From: Geosiphon pyriformis
Lineage: Eukaryota; Glomeromycota; Glomeromycetes; Archaeosporales; Geosiphonaceae
Length of the DNA: 64,000 bases
Assembly: GCA_016748015.1 (NCBI GenBank)
Contig: JAAOMT010000678.1
Coordinates: 101,015 to 165,014 of the forward strand
Direction: 5' to 3'
Part shown: piece after piece, positions 24,232 through 36,796 of the stretch
How positions within the stretch are numbered: position 1 is the first letter of the stretch
Layout: the number at the start of each line of letters is the position of its first letter
Program-made: the position numbers and the translations under genes
Notes under the pieces: model-generated
The model's database searches: none
What the model was told of the DNA's origin: nothing
The model's input: the letters and a program-made list of their open reading frames with translations, nothing else

Positions 24232-24987
24232 CAGATTATATTTACCACCTCCAGAAACATCATATAGCTCTTGTGAGATGATGATAACACCTTTACATAC
24301 TCCCAAGGATATGTAGTTACAAAAAGACGCTCTGCTGCTAATGGTACTCATATTATAATCAAATGTAATCAGGGAAATGAATATAATGCTTCTAAAAGAC
24401 TTGTATTAGAAGATCGACAACGAAAAACAGCAACTCGATTAACAAACTGCCCTTTTACTGTATATGGACGATTACTCAAAGCTGATGAACGCTGGCATTT
24501 AACAGTTCGCAATGCTGAACATAATCATGAGCCATCTGATAATATTGCTGGACATCCTACTGCTCGACGACATAAATCCAAACAGAAAGTATTAGTTTCA
24601 CAAATGTTAAATACAGGCATTGCACCAAAGGCAATTTTGACAGCATTACGACAGGAAGATCTTGAGCAACATGCAATTTCAAAGACTATTTATAATGAAC
24701 AGGCACATCTTCGAAAAATAGACTCAATTAATTCAGATTTCAACTAAATCTCTTGCAATTGAGAATCCTTTTAATCAACGAACTCGAGGACGTCCTTTAA
24801 GTGCTTTAAATCGCTCTAAACAAAATATTGCTCATCAAGAATCATCTATTCAATGAAATTTATCCCAATTTGAAATTGTTGAAAATGTTTCTTCTCAAAT
24901 TCAAGTACGTAAATGTAAAATTTCTAAGAAACAAGGCCATAATATTCGGACTTGTCCACAACGAAGTGTTTTTTAATTATAAAACAC
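24232..24987 (+). pseudogene. FAR1/MULE-type transposase with internal deletion
   Basis: The sequence opens with LPPPETSYSSCE, shifts frame near 24280, then runs as TYSQGYVVTKRRSAANGTH through LTNCPFTVYGRL, HLTVRNAEHNHEP and MLNTGIAPKAILTALRQEDL to a stop near 24748. This is the FAR1-like zinc-binding N-terminus of Mutator-like transposases (Cys and the HNHEP histidines visible). Immediately after, in another frame, comes the far C-terminus: RTRGRPLSALNRSKQNIA, then QFEIVENVSSQIQVRKCK and a zinc knuckle CKISKKQGHNIRTC whose second Cys is Ser. The DDE catalytic domain and SWIM region that normally separate these are missing, so this is an internally deleted, non-autonomous relic. The sequence is otherwise little decayed. 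Confidence 0.82.
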
Positions 24988-26779
24988 TATAAATTACTTA
25001 AGGCATAATAAAAAATTGAATATATAATCTATATTCAATTTTATATAAGAAAAAGCTATTTTTTATTTTAATTAAACTAATATTTATTAGAATTACTAAT
25101 AAATAAATATTAAAATTATATATATATTAATATCACGTATTGCGGATGGGTCGTTGGTACTAGATTTTGAAAGCAAGCTTACCTAATATGAATCGTTCTA
25201 GATTTGTCTTTGAAAAATATTCTTTAAATGATTAAAAAAATCATATGTATATATTTCATACTTGAAAACTTTTTAATTTAAAATTTCAAAGAAGCTATAT
25301 ATTAGTCTTGTTTGGTAGCTTATTGAGCACATACAATTCATAAATTGATCAATATTTATATTCAAATTGTAAAAACAGGCACACAATTTAAATGTCTACA
25401 AAATTCATTAAGGTATTTTGAATGCTATTTAAATTTTAAAAAGATGTTCACACAACAAAAATTATATTAGTTATCGGTTACATTTACTTGAAATCTCAAG
25501 CCATTTAATAAATAATTTTTATCAAAAATTGTTAGCATAACGTAGAGTGTTAGTTTAAAATTAGTGGTAAAAAAATTTACTGTAAATTTAAATATTTTTG
25601 AACCCAATTTCCCTCAATGTTATAAACCCAATTGATTGTAATTTAGAGTAATTCCTAAATTAGATTTAGCCAGAAAATGAGACAACAAACAAACGAACAT
25701 TTAAAGTGCCTTCTAGTTTTTTTATAAATAATATTTTGATATATTCTAATATAAATTCTCTTGCCAAAATATATTAATTATTTGTTTCCCAAAATATAGA
25801 AAACTCCGATCTTTTTTTTTATTAAATCTCTTTAACTGCTAATGATTAAATACAAATCCAATACACGATTCTAATTAACAAGTACTGATTTTAATTCTTT
25901 CACGAATTATTTGAAAATTTTTTTTTCGAAATGCCCAGCTGAATTGATACCCCTTTTATGAGTTTTTTTTCTCCTCCCTAGCATTAAATAAATGGTCTTT
26001 ATAAAAAAAAGATTTGCTTTCTGATTTTTGTCACATTTGTGATTATTTTCTCGCAAATTATTTATTTGAAGGAAAAGTGCCAAATGAAATGGCCAGTCTT
26101 AAAATCAAAAACTTATCAATTAAATGAAAATGAGCTTGAATTCAATGATTTCGCATCTATACCTATATAATATCAAAGTACTTTCCCCCACAGCAAGTGA
26201 TTTTGACCATGGAAAATTGTACGATTAAGTCTGGCAGGACTCCCAACCAAACATTGATTCTAAATTTACAACAAATCCATTGAAAAGTTGACGAAAAGAT
26301 AAATATAAAAAAATTGTTGTTGTGACGTTTGCCGGGTTAGAGTTTAAGTTAAAAGATTACCTAATAAAAGGCCCCCTTATTGTAGACACAAGTAGGGTCT
26401 ATAATATTAATTGGATGATGTAATTGTCATGTGATTAAAAAAATGCGATACTAGAACATAAGAAATTTAACTACCCGATTGAAATTGCTGAAGTGAAAGC
26501 TAACTAAATTATTCAAATAAATTCTTTTAATTAAATTAATAACTTAGTTGTATATTATTACAATTTTACAATATTTAATTGAAATTATAGTATTACAAAC
26601 ATATATGCATTATAACTGATTTTATTTAAATTTTTATAAAGCATCAAGCTTTATAAATATGTATAATTGTTATTAAAATATAAAAATCAAAATAGAAAAT
26701 TGTTTAAATTATTTATCATTAAAATTTACAAATACTGTATTTAATTTTATTGATTTTCATAATTAATAGACTCATTTCA
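24988..26779. other. Intergenic, no gene seen
   Basis: Mixed AT-rich DNA. I see no protein-like frame, tRNA or clear repeat. The 26200-26480 stretch is less AT-rich than its surroundings but gives no recognisable product. Confidence 0.45.
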
Positions 26780-27540
26780 TAATAGTTGTCTCCATTGTCT
26801 TCTTCTTTTTAATTATCAATTTCAACAAATTTATTAGTATGACTTAATTCTGCTATGTAAATTTTTTTAATTAGATAATTACTGTGTTAAGTTATATTAT
26901 TGGATAAAATCTATACTATTATAAATTACCATTTTTCTAATTAATAATACTGCTAAAATTTTGGCTTAATTCTATTAATTCAACATATCTTTTTTAAATA
27001 TTGTAGAAAAACTGTAGACTAATATTTAAATTCAAATTTTCCAAACAATTAATATTTGGCTTTTTTAATAATGTGTAGTTATTTTGCAGTAAAAATCAAA
27101 TCTTTTGCAAAAAATTTCAATTATAAATTCTTTCAATAATATGTAACTACTTAACTGTAAAAGGCAAAAAATTTCAACTGTAATCTTTTCAAAATGATAA
27201 ATTTAAAATGTGTTTTTTTAATATGAAATTTTAAAATTCAAAAATTATTTTACCAAAAATTAATTTTAATTGTGTATTAGTTTCGAGTTTTTGGGTTTAT
27301 TAAAATTTAAAAACCACAATAATTTTTAAAATTAATTAATTTAAGATTAAGAAAGAAAAAAAATAAAATACATTTTTTGAAAAAAAAAACTCTTTTTTTA
27401 TAAATTTCAATAAACTATTTATTATAATCTATATACTTTTTGTAAATCAATACTAATTTTGCTTAACCAATAACAACCAATTAATAACTAATTAAAAAGA
27501 TTTAATAAATAAATAAATAAATTATTTAATAATCCTCCAA
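26780..27540 (-). repeat. Third copy of the gypsy-associated block (solo LTR candidate)
   Basis: Matches 12380-13100 in the same orientation and 2700-3330 in reverse. It has the doubled motif GTGTAGTTATTTTGC / ATGTAACTACTTAACTG at 27070-27180 and the A-run followed by TTTTTTTATAAA near 27380-27410. No pol sequence accompanies it, so it may be a solo LTR. Confidence 0.5.
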
Positions 27541-27599
27541 AAATAAAAACCACGATAATATATTGTTTATAATTTAATTTAAAAAAAATTAGGCTTTTT

Positions 27600-28700
27600 T
27601 GAAATTAAAATTAAATTTTTTATTTAACAGTAATTTTAAATATTTATTAAATATTTTACTTATATTTTCTGGTTTTTTACTGATATATTATTATAAAACT
27701 TTATACTTTAAAACAAGATCAAAATATTTTAGCACTGCTGTATTAAGCTTTATTAAAATTTAAAGAAGTTTTATTATTTTTTAAATAATGTTTAGTCATC
27801 AGAAATAGTGGTAAATCAATGATAATATTATAATAAATTCTTAAAAACTTAATATAAAACCAGTTTGTATGTTTTTTTAAATAAGTAAGAAGAGTTAAAT
27901 AATTATTAAAAATTAAAAAAAATAATTTAATTTAATTTTTTAAACTGCTATTTCATAAAATTTATTAATATAACCAAAATAATAGAAAAGTTAGTAACAT
28001 AAAAAAACATTTATTAGTGTAAATAAAAAAACAAACCATTTATTTAATAATATATAAATTTTTTTGGTAAAATTATTAATTAAAAATGTGTCACAAAAAA
28101 TTTGGCATTATAATATGAAAATATTTTTGATTAGCAGTTTTATAAAAAAAATTTACATATGTGTCTTTGTTTTAGTTTTGTTTATTTTGCTATATTAATA
28201 ACTATTTTTTCTTATATCAACTATGAAAAACAAAAAAATTCTACAATTTTGGTTATATTAATAAGTCTTATAAGATAACAGTTTGGAAAATTATTTTATT
28301 CTATTTTTTCTAACTTTTAATATTTGTTTAGCTCTTATTACTTATTTAAAAAAACATTTAAAATGGTTTTATACCAAATTTTTTTTAAATATATTTAAAT
28401 AGAAATTTGAATCTCTTTTGACAAAATTAACACAGGTTTTAATTATAAACATATAGATAATTTTTATTAATTTTTTTGTTTTTTATGATTTGGATAAAAA
28501 ACAAAAAATAAGAGATAAAATATAAATTAATTATTATTAAAAAAGTTTTTTAAAGCTTTATTTGATAATATATTAGAAATTTTTTTTAACAAATTTGTAT
28601 TTGTATCACTACTAATATAGTTAATACACTAAAATAAGCAGAGCTTAATGTTTTAATATATTAATTCTGAAAATACTTATGTAAAAGCAAAGTATTATTT
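27600..28700. repeat. Long imperfect palindrome, centre near 28105
   Basis: The arm 27870-28000 reappears in reverse complement at 28220-28450. Landmarks are AACTGCTATTTCATAAAATT with ATAACCAAAATAATAGAA on the left, and their complements near 28240-28300 on the right. Weaker matching continues outward to about 27600 and 28700. A further copy of one arm is at 32085-32400. The arms are diverged, mostly by transitions. Confidence 0.6.
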
Positions 28701-30526
28701 CTTTTATACCAGACAAATTTTTATTTATATATAATATTAATATTAATTTATTTAAATAAGTGGTTATTAATTTCTAATGTAAAAAAATATTTTGTATGGA
28801 AACAGAAAAAAACTATTTTTATTAAGTGAAAAGTTTAAAAACCAAAATATTTTTTCTTTAAATATTAATACTATATTAATTTTAAATTTAATTAATCTTA
28901 TTACTTTTGTAGGTATTATTCTTATCAAATATATTATTATTCTAATTTGTTAATAAAATGTTGATTTCTTTGTTTGCTTTATTTTTATGCTTAAAATTAA
29001 TAAGAAAATATTTATATCTTTTAGAATTATTCAAATTATAAACAATATTTAATAAATAAATATTATAATAAACATAACTGTATTAATAAGATTTCTTTAG
29101 TTTAATAAGCAAATTACATATTATTAATTTATATTGTTTGCTTGTCTTTTGATAAGCATTTAAAATCATATGTCTTTAGTTTAATTATATATTTTTTTGA
29201 TCAACTTGTTTCAAAAATTGGTTTTCCTAAAACCTAAATAAATTTACAATGGCTTTTAACAAGCTTATATATATGTTTTAATATATTAACATAGTAGTTA
29301 AAGTCATAGAATCTAATATTCAAAACAACTTTTTTGACATATTTTTAAAAAAAAGTTATTATAAAATTTCCAAGTTTTAGTAGGTTACTAAAAAAAATTA
29401 CTTTAGCAAAAAAAACATTTTTTGAAATTATAGTTTTAAGAATATAAACAATATTAATGCTTATTTTGACAATTGTATATTGAGTATAAAAATTATTCAG
29501 ATAAAATTATGTGAACAATAAAACTAATGTCTTGCTAAAACTATCAATTACATAAAAACACATAATGTTTTTTATAATAGTATAATAAATTAAAAAGGTA
29601 ATACTACTAAAATATAATAAATTAAGCTTGCTAAAATTGGCTATAAGTTTTTTTTGGTAGTTTTAAGATTGTTTTGTGCAGCTTTTTTTTTATTTTTTAT
29701 TACTAGTATATTTTTAACATATTCAAGAAAATCAGATTTATTTTATATTATTACTAAAATACTTTTTGAATTTTTTAGAAAAAAAAATGTAAAATTATTG
29801 TTAAACATAGAAGCAAAAACTAAAAAATACTAAAAACAGCACACAAAATAAAAACATATTTTTTAATTTTGTTACAAAAAAATTCGATTTGAAAATCAGA
29901 ATTACTGCAAAATAAATTTAAAAAATATATAATTAATATATTTATAAATTTAACCAGCTCTATTTCGAATTTAATTTTGGTAAATTTTATTTTAAAAAAG
30001 GCAATCATAATCACAAATGCTAATTTATTTGTTTTATCTATTTTATTATAATAAAGACAGTTATTAAGTTCTTAAAACTAGTATTTGTTAAAATAAAATA
30101 AAAACAGCTATTATGAAAATTAAGATTATATTTTTCTTAAATCTAAATATAAACATACAAAAAACTTTACAAAAAAAAATATATTAAGAAAATTTAACAA
30201 TTAACCAGCATAAATTAGCAAAGTATTAAATAATTTAATAAATTTTTTCATAAAAACTTAATCTTGTTGGGTTTTATTGTTAAAATTGTTAAAAATTAAG
30301 TTTTGAGTTTTATATATCAATTATAAATTGCAATAATACTATATTTTAGTTATATAAAATAATTGTTACAAAAAATTATAATTAAATTAAATATAATTAC
30401 AAGTTAATTTACTTGAATCTTAAAAGTATAATATTAAACTTAACAAATACAATACAAAAAAATTCAAATTCAAAAATTAAATTAAAATTTAATCAAATCA
30501 AATAATACTAACTATTATCAGTTTTT
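28701..30526. other. AT-rich repeat region, possible integrase-like relics
   Basis: Extremely AT-rich. On the minus strand at 29400-29720 there are hints of a retroelement integrase (a Lys-rich stretch followed by an LASLIYYILVVLPF-like segment), but too many stops intervene to assign it. The 64-aa open frame at 29820-30014 is low-complexity. Confidence 0.25.
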
Positions 30527-31985
30527 ACTAGTTTGCTGTTTAAAAACTAGACAAAACTTGATAGCTTATCTTTATAAATAGAAAATTTATTATTTAAAAG
30601 TTAAGTTTTTTTATTGTATTTCTGTTAATTAATTACTTAAAAATTAAACCAATAAACAAATTATGCTAAAAAAATTATTGTTTAAAAACAAATATAAGAT
30701 TTTTTTTTTATACTTTCAAATATTATTTACTATTTAAAAGCTGTATAAACAATATAAGTTTTACTAGTTTGTTGTTTAAAGACTATATAAAACTTAATAA
30801 TTTATTTTTATAAATAAAAAATTTATTATCTAAAAATTAAGTAAAGTTTTTTTATTTGTATTTCTGTCAATTAATTATCTAAGAATTAAACCAATAAACA
30901 AAATTGTGTTAAAAAAATTATTGTTTGAAAACAAACATAATATTATTTTTATATTTCTAAATATTATTTATCATCTAAAAACTATATAAACAATGTAAAT
31001 TTTACTAGTTTGCTATTTAAAAATTATACAAAATTTGGTAATTTACTTTTACAAATAGAAAGTTTACTAATTAAAAATTAAATAAAATCTTTTTACTTGA
31101 CTGATTACTTAAAAATTAAACCAATAAACAAGATTATATTAAAAATATTACTATTTAAAAACAAGTATAATATCTTTTTTTTATACTTCTAAACATTATT
31201 CATTGTTTGAAAATTGCATAGACAATATAGATAAAAAAAAATCTTTATTAATTTGTTGTCTAAAAACTATATAAAGCTTAATAACTTATTTTTACAAGTA
31301 AAAAGTTTATTATTTAAAAGTTAAATAAAATTTTTTTATTTGTATTTTTGTTAATTGATTATTTGAAAATTAAATCAATAAACAAAATTGTATTAAAAAA
31401 ATTGCTGTTTGAAAACAAACATAAAATTTTTTTTATACTTTCAAGTATTATCTACTATTTAAAAACTATATAAACAATATATGTAAAAAAAACTCTACTA
31501 ATTTGTTGTTTAAAGATTATACAAAACTTGATGGCTTATTTTATAAGTAAAAAATTTATTACTTAAGAGTTAAATAAGGTTTTTTTTATTTGTATTTTTG
31601 TTGATTAATTATCCAAAAATTAAATCAGTAAACAGAATTATGTTAAAAAAAATTACTGTATAAAAACAAGTATAATATCTTTTTTTTATACTTTCAAATA
31701 TTATCTACTGTCAAAAAACTGTATAATTAATATGAGCTTTACTAGTCTGCTGTCTAAAAACTACACAATACTTGGTGGCTTATTTTTACAAGTAGAAAAT
31801 TTATTACTTAAAAGTTAAGTAAATTTTTTTTACTTGCATTTCTGCCAACTGATTACTTAAGAGTTAAACCAGTAAACAGAATTGTGTTAAAAAGATTACT
31901 ATTTGAAAACAAGCATAATATCTTTTTTTTACACTTTCAGATATTATTTACTATCTAAGAATTGTATGGACAATGTAAATAAAAA
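30527..31985. repeat. Tandem array, about six units of 236-249 bp
   Basis: The motif ACTAGTTTG (or ACTAATTTG) starts units at about 30527, 30763, 31004, 31248, 31497 and 31741. Each unit then carries a TTATTTTTA-AA block, a TTAAACCAATAAACA-like block near the middle, a T-run followed by A-rich sequence, and a conserved end (ACTATATAAACAAT). Units diverge mainly by C/T and G/A. The right-most unit keeps the most C and G. No ORF spans a unit. The array is flanked on the right by a copy of the palindrome arm. Confidence 0.85.
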
Positions 31986-32084
31986 AAAAAGAGAAAAAAA
32001 ATAACAGACCAAATATTTTCTAATTATCAAAGTGACTTATTAAAAATTGACTTTAATAGCATTAAATCTATAAAAATTTGAGAT

Positions 32085-32400
32085 TAGATAAGTAACAAGA
32101 GCTAAAAAATTATTGAGAATTAGAAGAAATAAAATAAAATAATTTTTCAAACTGCTATTCTATAAAACTTACCAACATAACCAAAATAATAGAATCTTTT
32201 TTGTCACTCTTAGTTGATATAGAAAAAAAACAGTTGTTGGTACAACAAATGAGCAAAACCAAAACAAAACACATGTAAAAATTTGTGTAAAATTGCTGAT
32301 CAAAAATATTTTTACTGCTATTTGACATGTTTGGTGAAAATATTTTATGGTGTATTTTTGATAAATAGTCTTACAAAAAAAATTTATATGTTCATTCAAG
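32085..32400 (-). repeat. Additional copy of the palindrome-arm repeat
   Basis: Plus-strand 32085-32200 matches 27880-28000. The whole stretch in reverse complement matches 28080-28340. The 76-aa minus ORF it contains (32169-32399) has no recognisable family and is probably incidental. Confidence 0.65.
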
Positions 32401-33588
32401 TGAGTATTTTACTCTTTTATTTGCACCAGCAACTTTTCATTCCACATTTTTTTTATTATTAAGTTTATGCACAATTACTTGTATTCTGCTTAAAACTTAA
32501 CTAACCTCTAAAAACTTGTGGCTATTAGTAATTATATTCGGTTAGCTTACATTGATAACAAAAAATTCTCAATATTATAGAACATAAAACATCTTATCAT
32601 GTTATCGATCAACATAATGATATTTTTCGTGAACCAAAAGGTGATTATGTACATAGCACTTTGGAAGAGCCTGTTTTCTATTGTTTTTTAAGAAGAAAAT
32701 ATAAATTAATTATTGGTGAAAATAATGTGAATTATAAATTGTGAATCTGAAAAATTAAATCAAAAGTCTCATTCAATTAATCAAATTATACAGAACAGCA
32801 CATTCTGAAAATTAATTTTTCAATTTTCAATTTTTATTGTTGAATTAAGTACTGTGTATACAAGAAAAGATTTGATTTTTTTGTCATAGTTTTTATTTAA
32901 AGTGAAATAATATTTTAGTTGTGATAAAAGCTTTAAATTATGAGATTTTTGAATCAACACAGAATTTTAAAATAAAGTCTGATATAAATAATTTTACATT
33001 TTAGCAATTAATTATTACAATTATGAAAATTCTAAATTTTGAGTATTAAATTATTTAAATTTTTAATATATTCTTTGAAAAATTTATTTTGTTATTGTTT
33101 ATATTAAAACATAATTTATTGTTATCTAAAAAAAATTTAAATACTCTGAAAATAATTGTAGAAAAATTAAAAAAAATTTTAAGTAGAAAATTCATAATTA
33201 TTAAAGATGTTTACAGTTTAAAGATCATATTATGTAAATTTTAACAATTTTTTTTATTTCTCTCTGGTATTGTTGAACAAGTTGATAAATTAATTCTATT
33301 AAGTTATTCACTGTTTAAGAAAGTTGCAAATAATTATATGATTAATTAAATGAATTTTAGAAAAGTAAAAAATTTTCTTAAAAAAGTGATTGATTGATTG
33401 ATTTTTGATTTAATTTAAAGAGAGTTTTCAATTAACATATTTAATAATATAATTTGTTTTATAAATTTCAATCGAAAATTTGGCTTTTTATTTTCTTGAA
33501 AGTAAAAAAGAAATTAATGATTGCAATTATTGACAATTTTAAGCCAGATTTCATTAATTATATAACTGTTGTTTTTTAAATAAACAAA
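32401..33588. other. AT-rich DNA with a short coding-like stretch
   Basis: At about 32578-32745 the plus strand is open as IEHKTSYHVIDQHNDIFREP followed by KGDYVHSTLEEPVFYCF. It has more balanced composition than its surroundings and no start codon or recognisable family; it may be a gene or transposon fragment. The rest is AT-rich with nothing recognisable. Confidence 0.3.
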
Positions 33589-34370
33589 TTGATTGATTGT
33601 GAACTTTATTCAAAAGCTGCAGAGGCGGGTAATACAATGGCACAAAACAATCTTGGATGGTGCTATCAAAATAGATTAGGAACAAGGAAAAACGAGGGAA
33701 AAGCATTCGAACTATATTCAAAAGTAGCAGAGGCGGATAATATAATCGCACAAAACTGTCTTGCAAATTGTTATCGAAATGGATTAGGAACAATGAAAAA
33801 CGAGGGAAAAGCATTCGAACTATATTCAAAAGCAGCAAAGATGGGACTTTTAAAGGCACAAAACAATCTTGGATGGTGCTATCAAAATAGATTAGGAACA
33901 AGGAAAAACGAGGGAAAAGCATTCGAATTATATTCAAAAGCAGCAAAGATGGGACTTTTAAAGGCACAAAACAATCATGGATGGTGCTATAAAAAAGGAT
34001 TAGGAACAACGAAAAACGAGGAAAAAACATTTGAGCTATATTTAAAAGCAGTCGAGGCGGAAAGTACAGGTGCACAAATCAATCTTGCAGATTTCTATTG
34101 ACGTGGATTAGGAACAACGAAAAACGAGGAAAAAGCATTTGAACTATATTCAAAGGCAGCAGAGATGGGAGTTTTTAACTTGAATCGAAATGGACTTATA
34201 AGTGCACATAATAATCTTAGAACCTATTATTCAGATTTATGGAGAGCAATGAAAAATTGGGAAAAGCCGAACTCTACTTAAAGCAGCAGAGATGAGAAAT
34301 TTAAGCGCACAATACAAATTGGATGGTGATATCAAAATGGATGGGGAAATATTAATTTTGAAAATTTTAT
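33589..34370 (+). pseudogene. Broken Sel1-repeat gene fragment
   Basis: At least five Sel1-like repeats of about 36 residues (ELYSKAAEAGNTMAQNNLGW type, with NRLGTRKNEGKAF linkers). No ATG precedes them: the frame opens from AT-rich sequence, so the 5' end with any kinase or signal part is missing. A TGA at 34099 interrupts the repeat after LADFY, and reading resumes as RGLGTTKNEEKAFELYSKAA. Further frameshifts follow, with remnants to about 34370. Units around 33640-33720 and 33856-33936 are nearly identical at the DNA level, indicating recent unit duplication. Its repeats differ from those of the intact gene at 18037, so it is not a simple copy of it. Confidence 0.78.
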
Positions 34371-35031
34371 TAACTCTGCATAAATAATTTATTTTATTAT
34401 GTAAAATATAGTTTCTGATGAATATTTATTTTTGGTTTAGCTAGATTTTTAACTTTTCTAAAATCTTGGTTCAAACTGGTAACATATTGTTTTAAAGTAA
34501 TTTTTCTTCTCTAAAATTTAGAGTTTTTAAATGGTTTTTTTTTTGATTAAAAGATTAAAATAAATGGGATAATATAGCATTTATTTTATTGATTCTAGAC
34601 AACAAAAATAATTTATTAATATTAAAGTAGAGTCAAAAAAAGACAGATAAAATTGTGTATAGAAAAAACTAGAGCGGAAAAATTCATGGCTTTTAATAAT
34701 ATAATACATATATAAAATTAACAATTAGAGTATTTATTTGCATTAAAATCATATAGGTTTGGAAAGGCATTAGCAAAAAATTTCAGCTTTTTTTGTATTA
34801 AGTGTTGAAATAAGTGGTATGTTTTTACTTAAATTGTGTAATTGGTTAACTTCTTTTTTGCCATAATTTTTATAATATTTCCCCATAGGATGGTCGTTGC
34901 TTTATAAGGATTCACGAATCACAATATTATATTTAATGATAAAACGAGTGGCTAGACACATCTAATACATGTCTATTATTGACTATGTACTAAAGGATTG
35001 ATAGTAAAAGAACTACATTCAATAAAGCATT
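34371..35031. other. Intergenic, no gene seen
   Basis: AT-rich unique sequence between the broken Sel1 gene and a microsatellite cluster. Confidence 0.4.
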
Positions 35032-35156
35032 AAATAATAATAATAATAATAATAATAATAATTATAATAATAATAATAATAATAATTATAATAATAATAA
35101 TAATAATTATAATTATAATAATAATAATAATTATTATTATAATAATTATAATAATA
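35032..35156. repeat. TAA/ATT compound microsatellite
   Basis: Interrupted TAA repeat with TTATAA interruptions, about 125 bp. Confidence 0.9.
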
Positions 35157-35852
35157 AAACATTAATTTCAAATCTCAATTGATAATATTATGTTTTTATT
35201 ATAATTTATATATATTAATTAACTATTTTTTGATATACAGTAACTTTGTTAAATTTAATTTTAATTATTATTAGCACATAAATTTTATTAATATTATTAT
35301 GCATAATTCAGTAAAAGATAATTAGATATAAAAATATCAACATAATATATTTTACACTCTTATATCCATAATTATTGCACTTATTTACGAGAAACTGTGC
35401 AAATCAGGTGTAAATTTGAGATAGGAAAAATAAGAATTATTATTATCAGAACATAAATATGAAACTATGATCTGTTCAACAATTTCTCATGAAATCACTT
35501 TTGTATATCAGTTTGAATTCATTGTTGACGGATATGGAACTATTAGTAATTGATATAAAAATAACCTAAATCATTCAAAAAACAAAAAGGTAATGATAAA
35601 AAAAATGGTTATATGTAGCTAAAATGACATTCATGTATTTTGTAAATATTTATTGTTAGAGTCTATGAAAAATTCCCATGGAAAATCAATCCTCAAGTCT
35701 AGTCTAATATTCCCTTTTTTAATAAATTGGGTGGGATTTCTTTTTATAAAGATTTTAAGGCTAGACCTGATTTACCGAGCGATGCGAGGATGCTAAATAA
35801 TGGATAACTCCCAATTATTAATCAACTAATCAAATAATATTTTATGGTTTAA

Positions 35853-35966
<114 letters not shown>

Positions 35967-36568
35967 TACAGTTAATTTCAAATATAAATTCAAATCAAAA
36001 ATTTCCAAAATTAATTTATTAAAAAGATGTGAAAATAAAATCTCTAAATTATATATATATATATATATATATAATGACACAGATATACGAACCTTCTCTT
36101 TTTTTACTATTTTTTTATCTTTCTTAATTTATTTCTTAATTATTTGTTTGATTGCTTAATAAATTTAAATGAAGTGAGATATTCTGTAGATTATATTCTA
36201 AAACATATATTTTTATTTCATATCTGTTGAAACTAGATTAAAAATGTAATCTTCAACGAAAAAATATTTATTTATCTGAAAAAAAAATTAATTCATTAAT
36301 TCTTTTTTGATTAAAGGTTCTATTTTCTATATGAATTTAAATCATTTCTCATATTATTTACATCTATAAACAATTGGGTGATGATTTAAGATTTTAAACC
36401 AACTTGATAAAGCAATCTCAATGAAAATAATAAATAATATCATTTCTATTTTTCGACAGCGTTCAAAGATAATCATTGTCTAACACAGATCGATTATTTA
36501 ATACATATAACTAACTACTACTTTCGGGAATACATATATAAAAGATTTAATTATTGATCTTTACTCAC

Positions 36569-36570
<2 letters not shown>

Positions 36571-36626
<56 letters not shown>

Positions 36627-36627
36627 C
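36571..36627. repeat. TTA microsatellite
   Basis: About 19 TTA units, 170 bp downstream of the 3' end of the kelch gene. Confidence 0.95.
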
Positions 36628-36796
36628 ATCATAATAAATAGTCTAAAATTCTTTATTCACAACCTATTTTATTTTCGTTAATTAAAAACTAATAACATCA
36701 TATCCAATGATCTTACTACTATTTTATATAAATTATTTTATTCTAAGCATCAAATCTCTGTCAATATTTAATCCAAATATAGAAATAAAAATAGAG

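Noticed and set aside
30527-31985. CRISPR-like regular repeat
   Set aside because: Whole units of about 243 bp are repeated without unique spacers, and the context is eukaryotic.
33554-34075. 173-aa minus ORF with repeated LLLNI-RMLFPRFSLFLI units
   Set aside because: Antisense shadow of the Sel1 repeats at 33589-34101; its apparent repeats are the complement of the Sel1 units.
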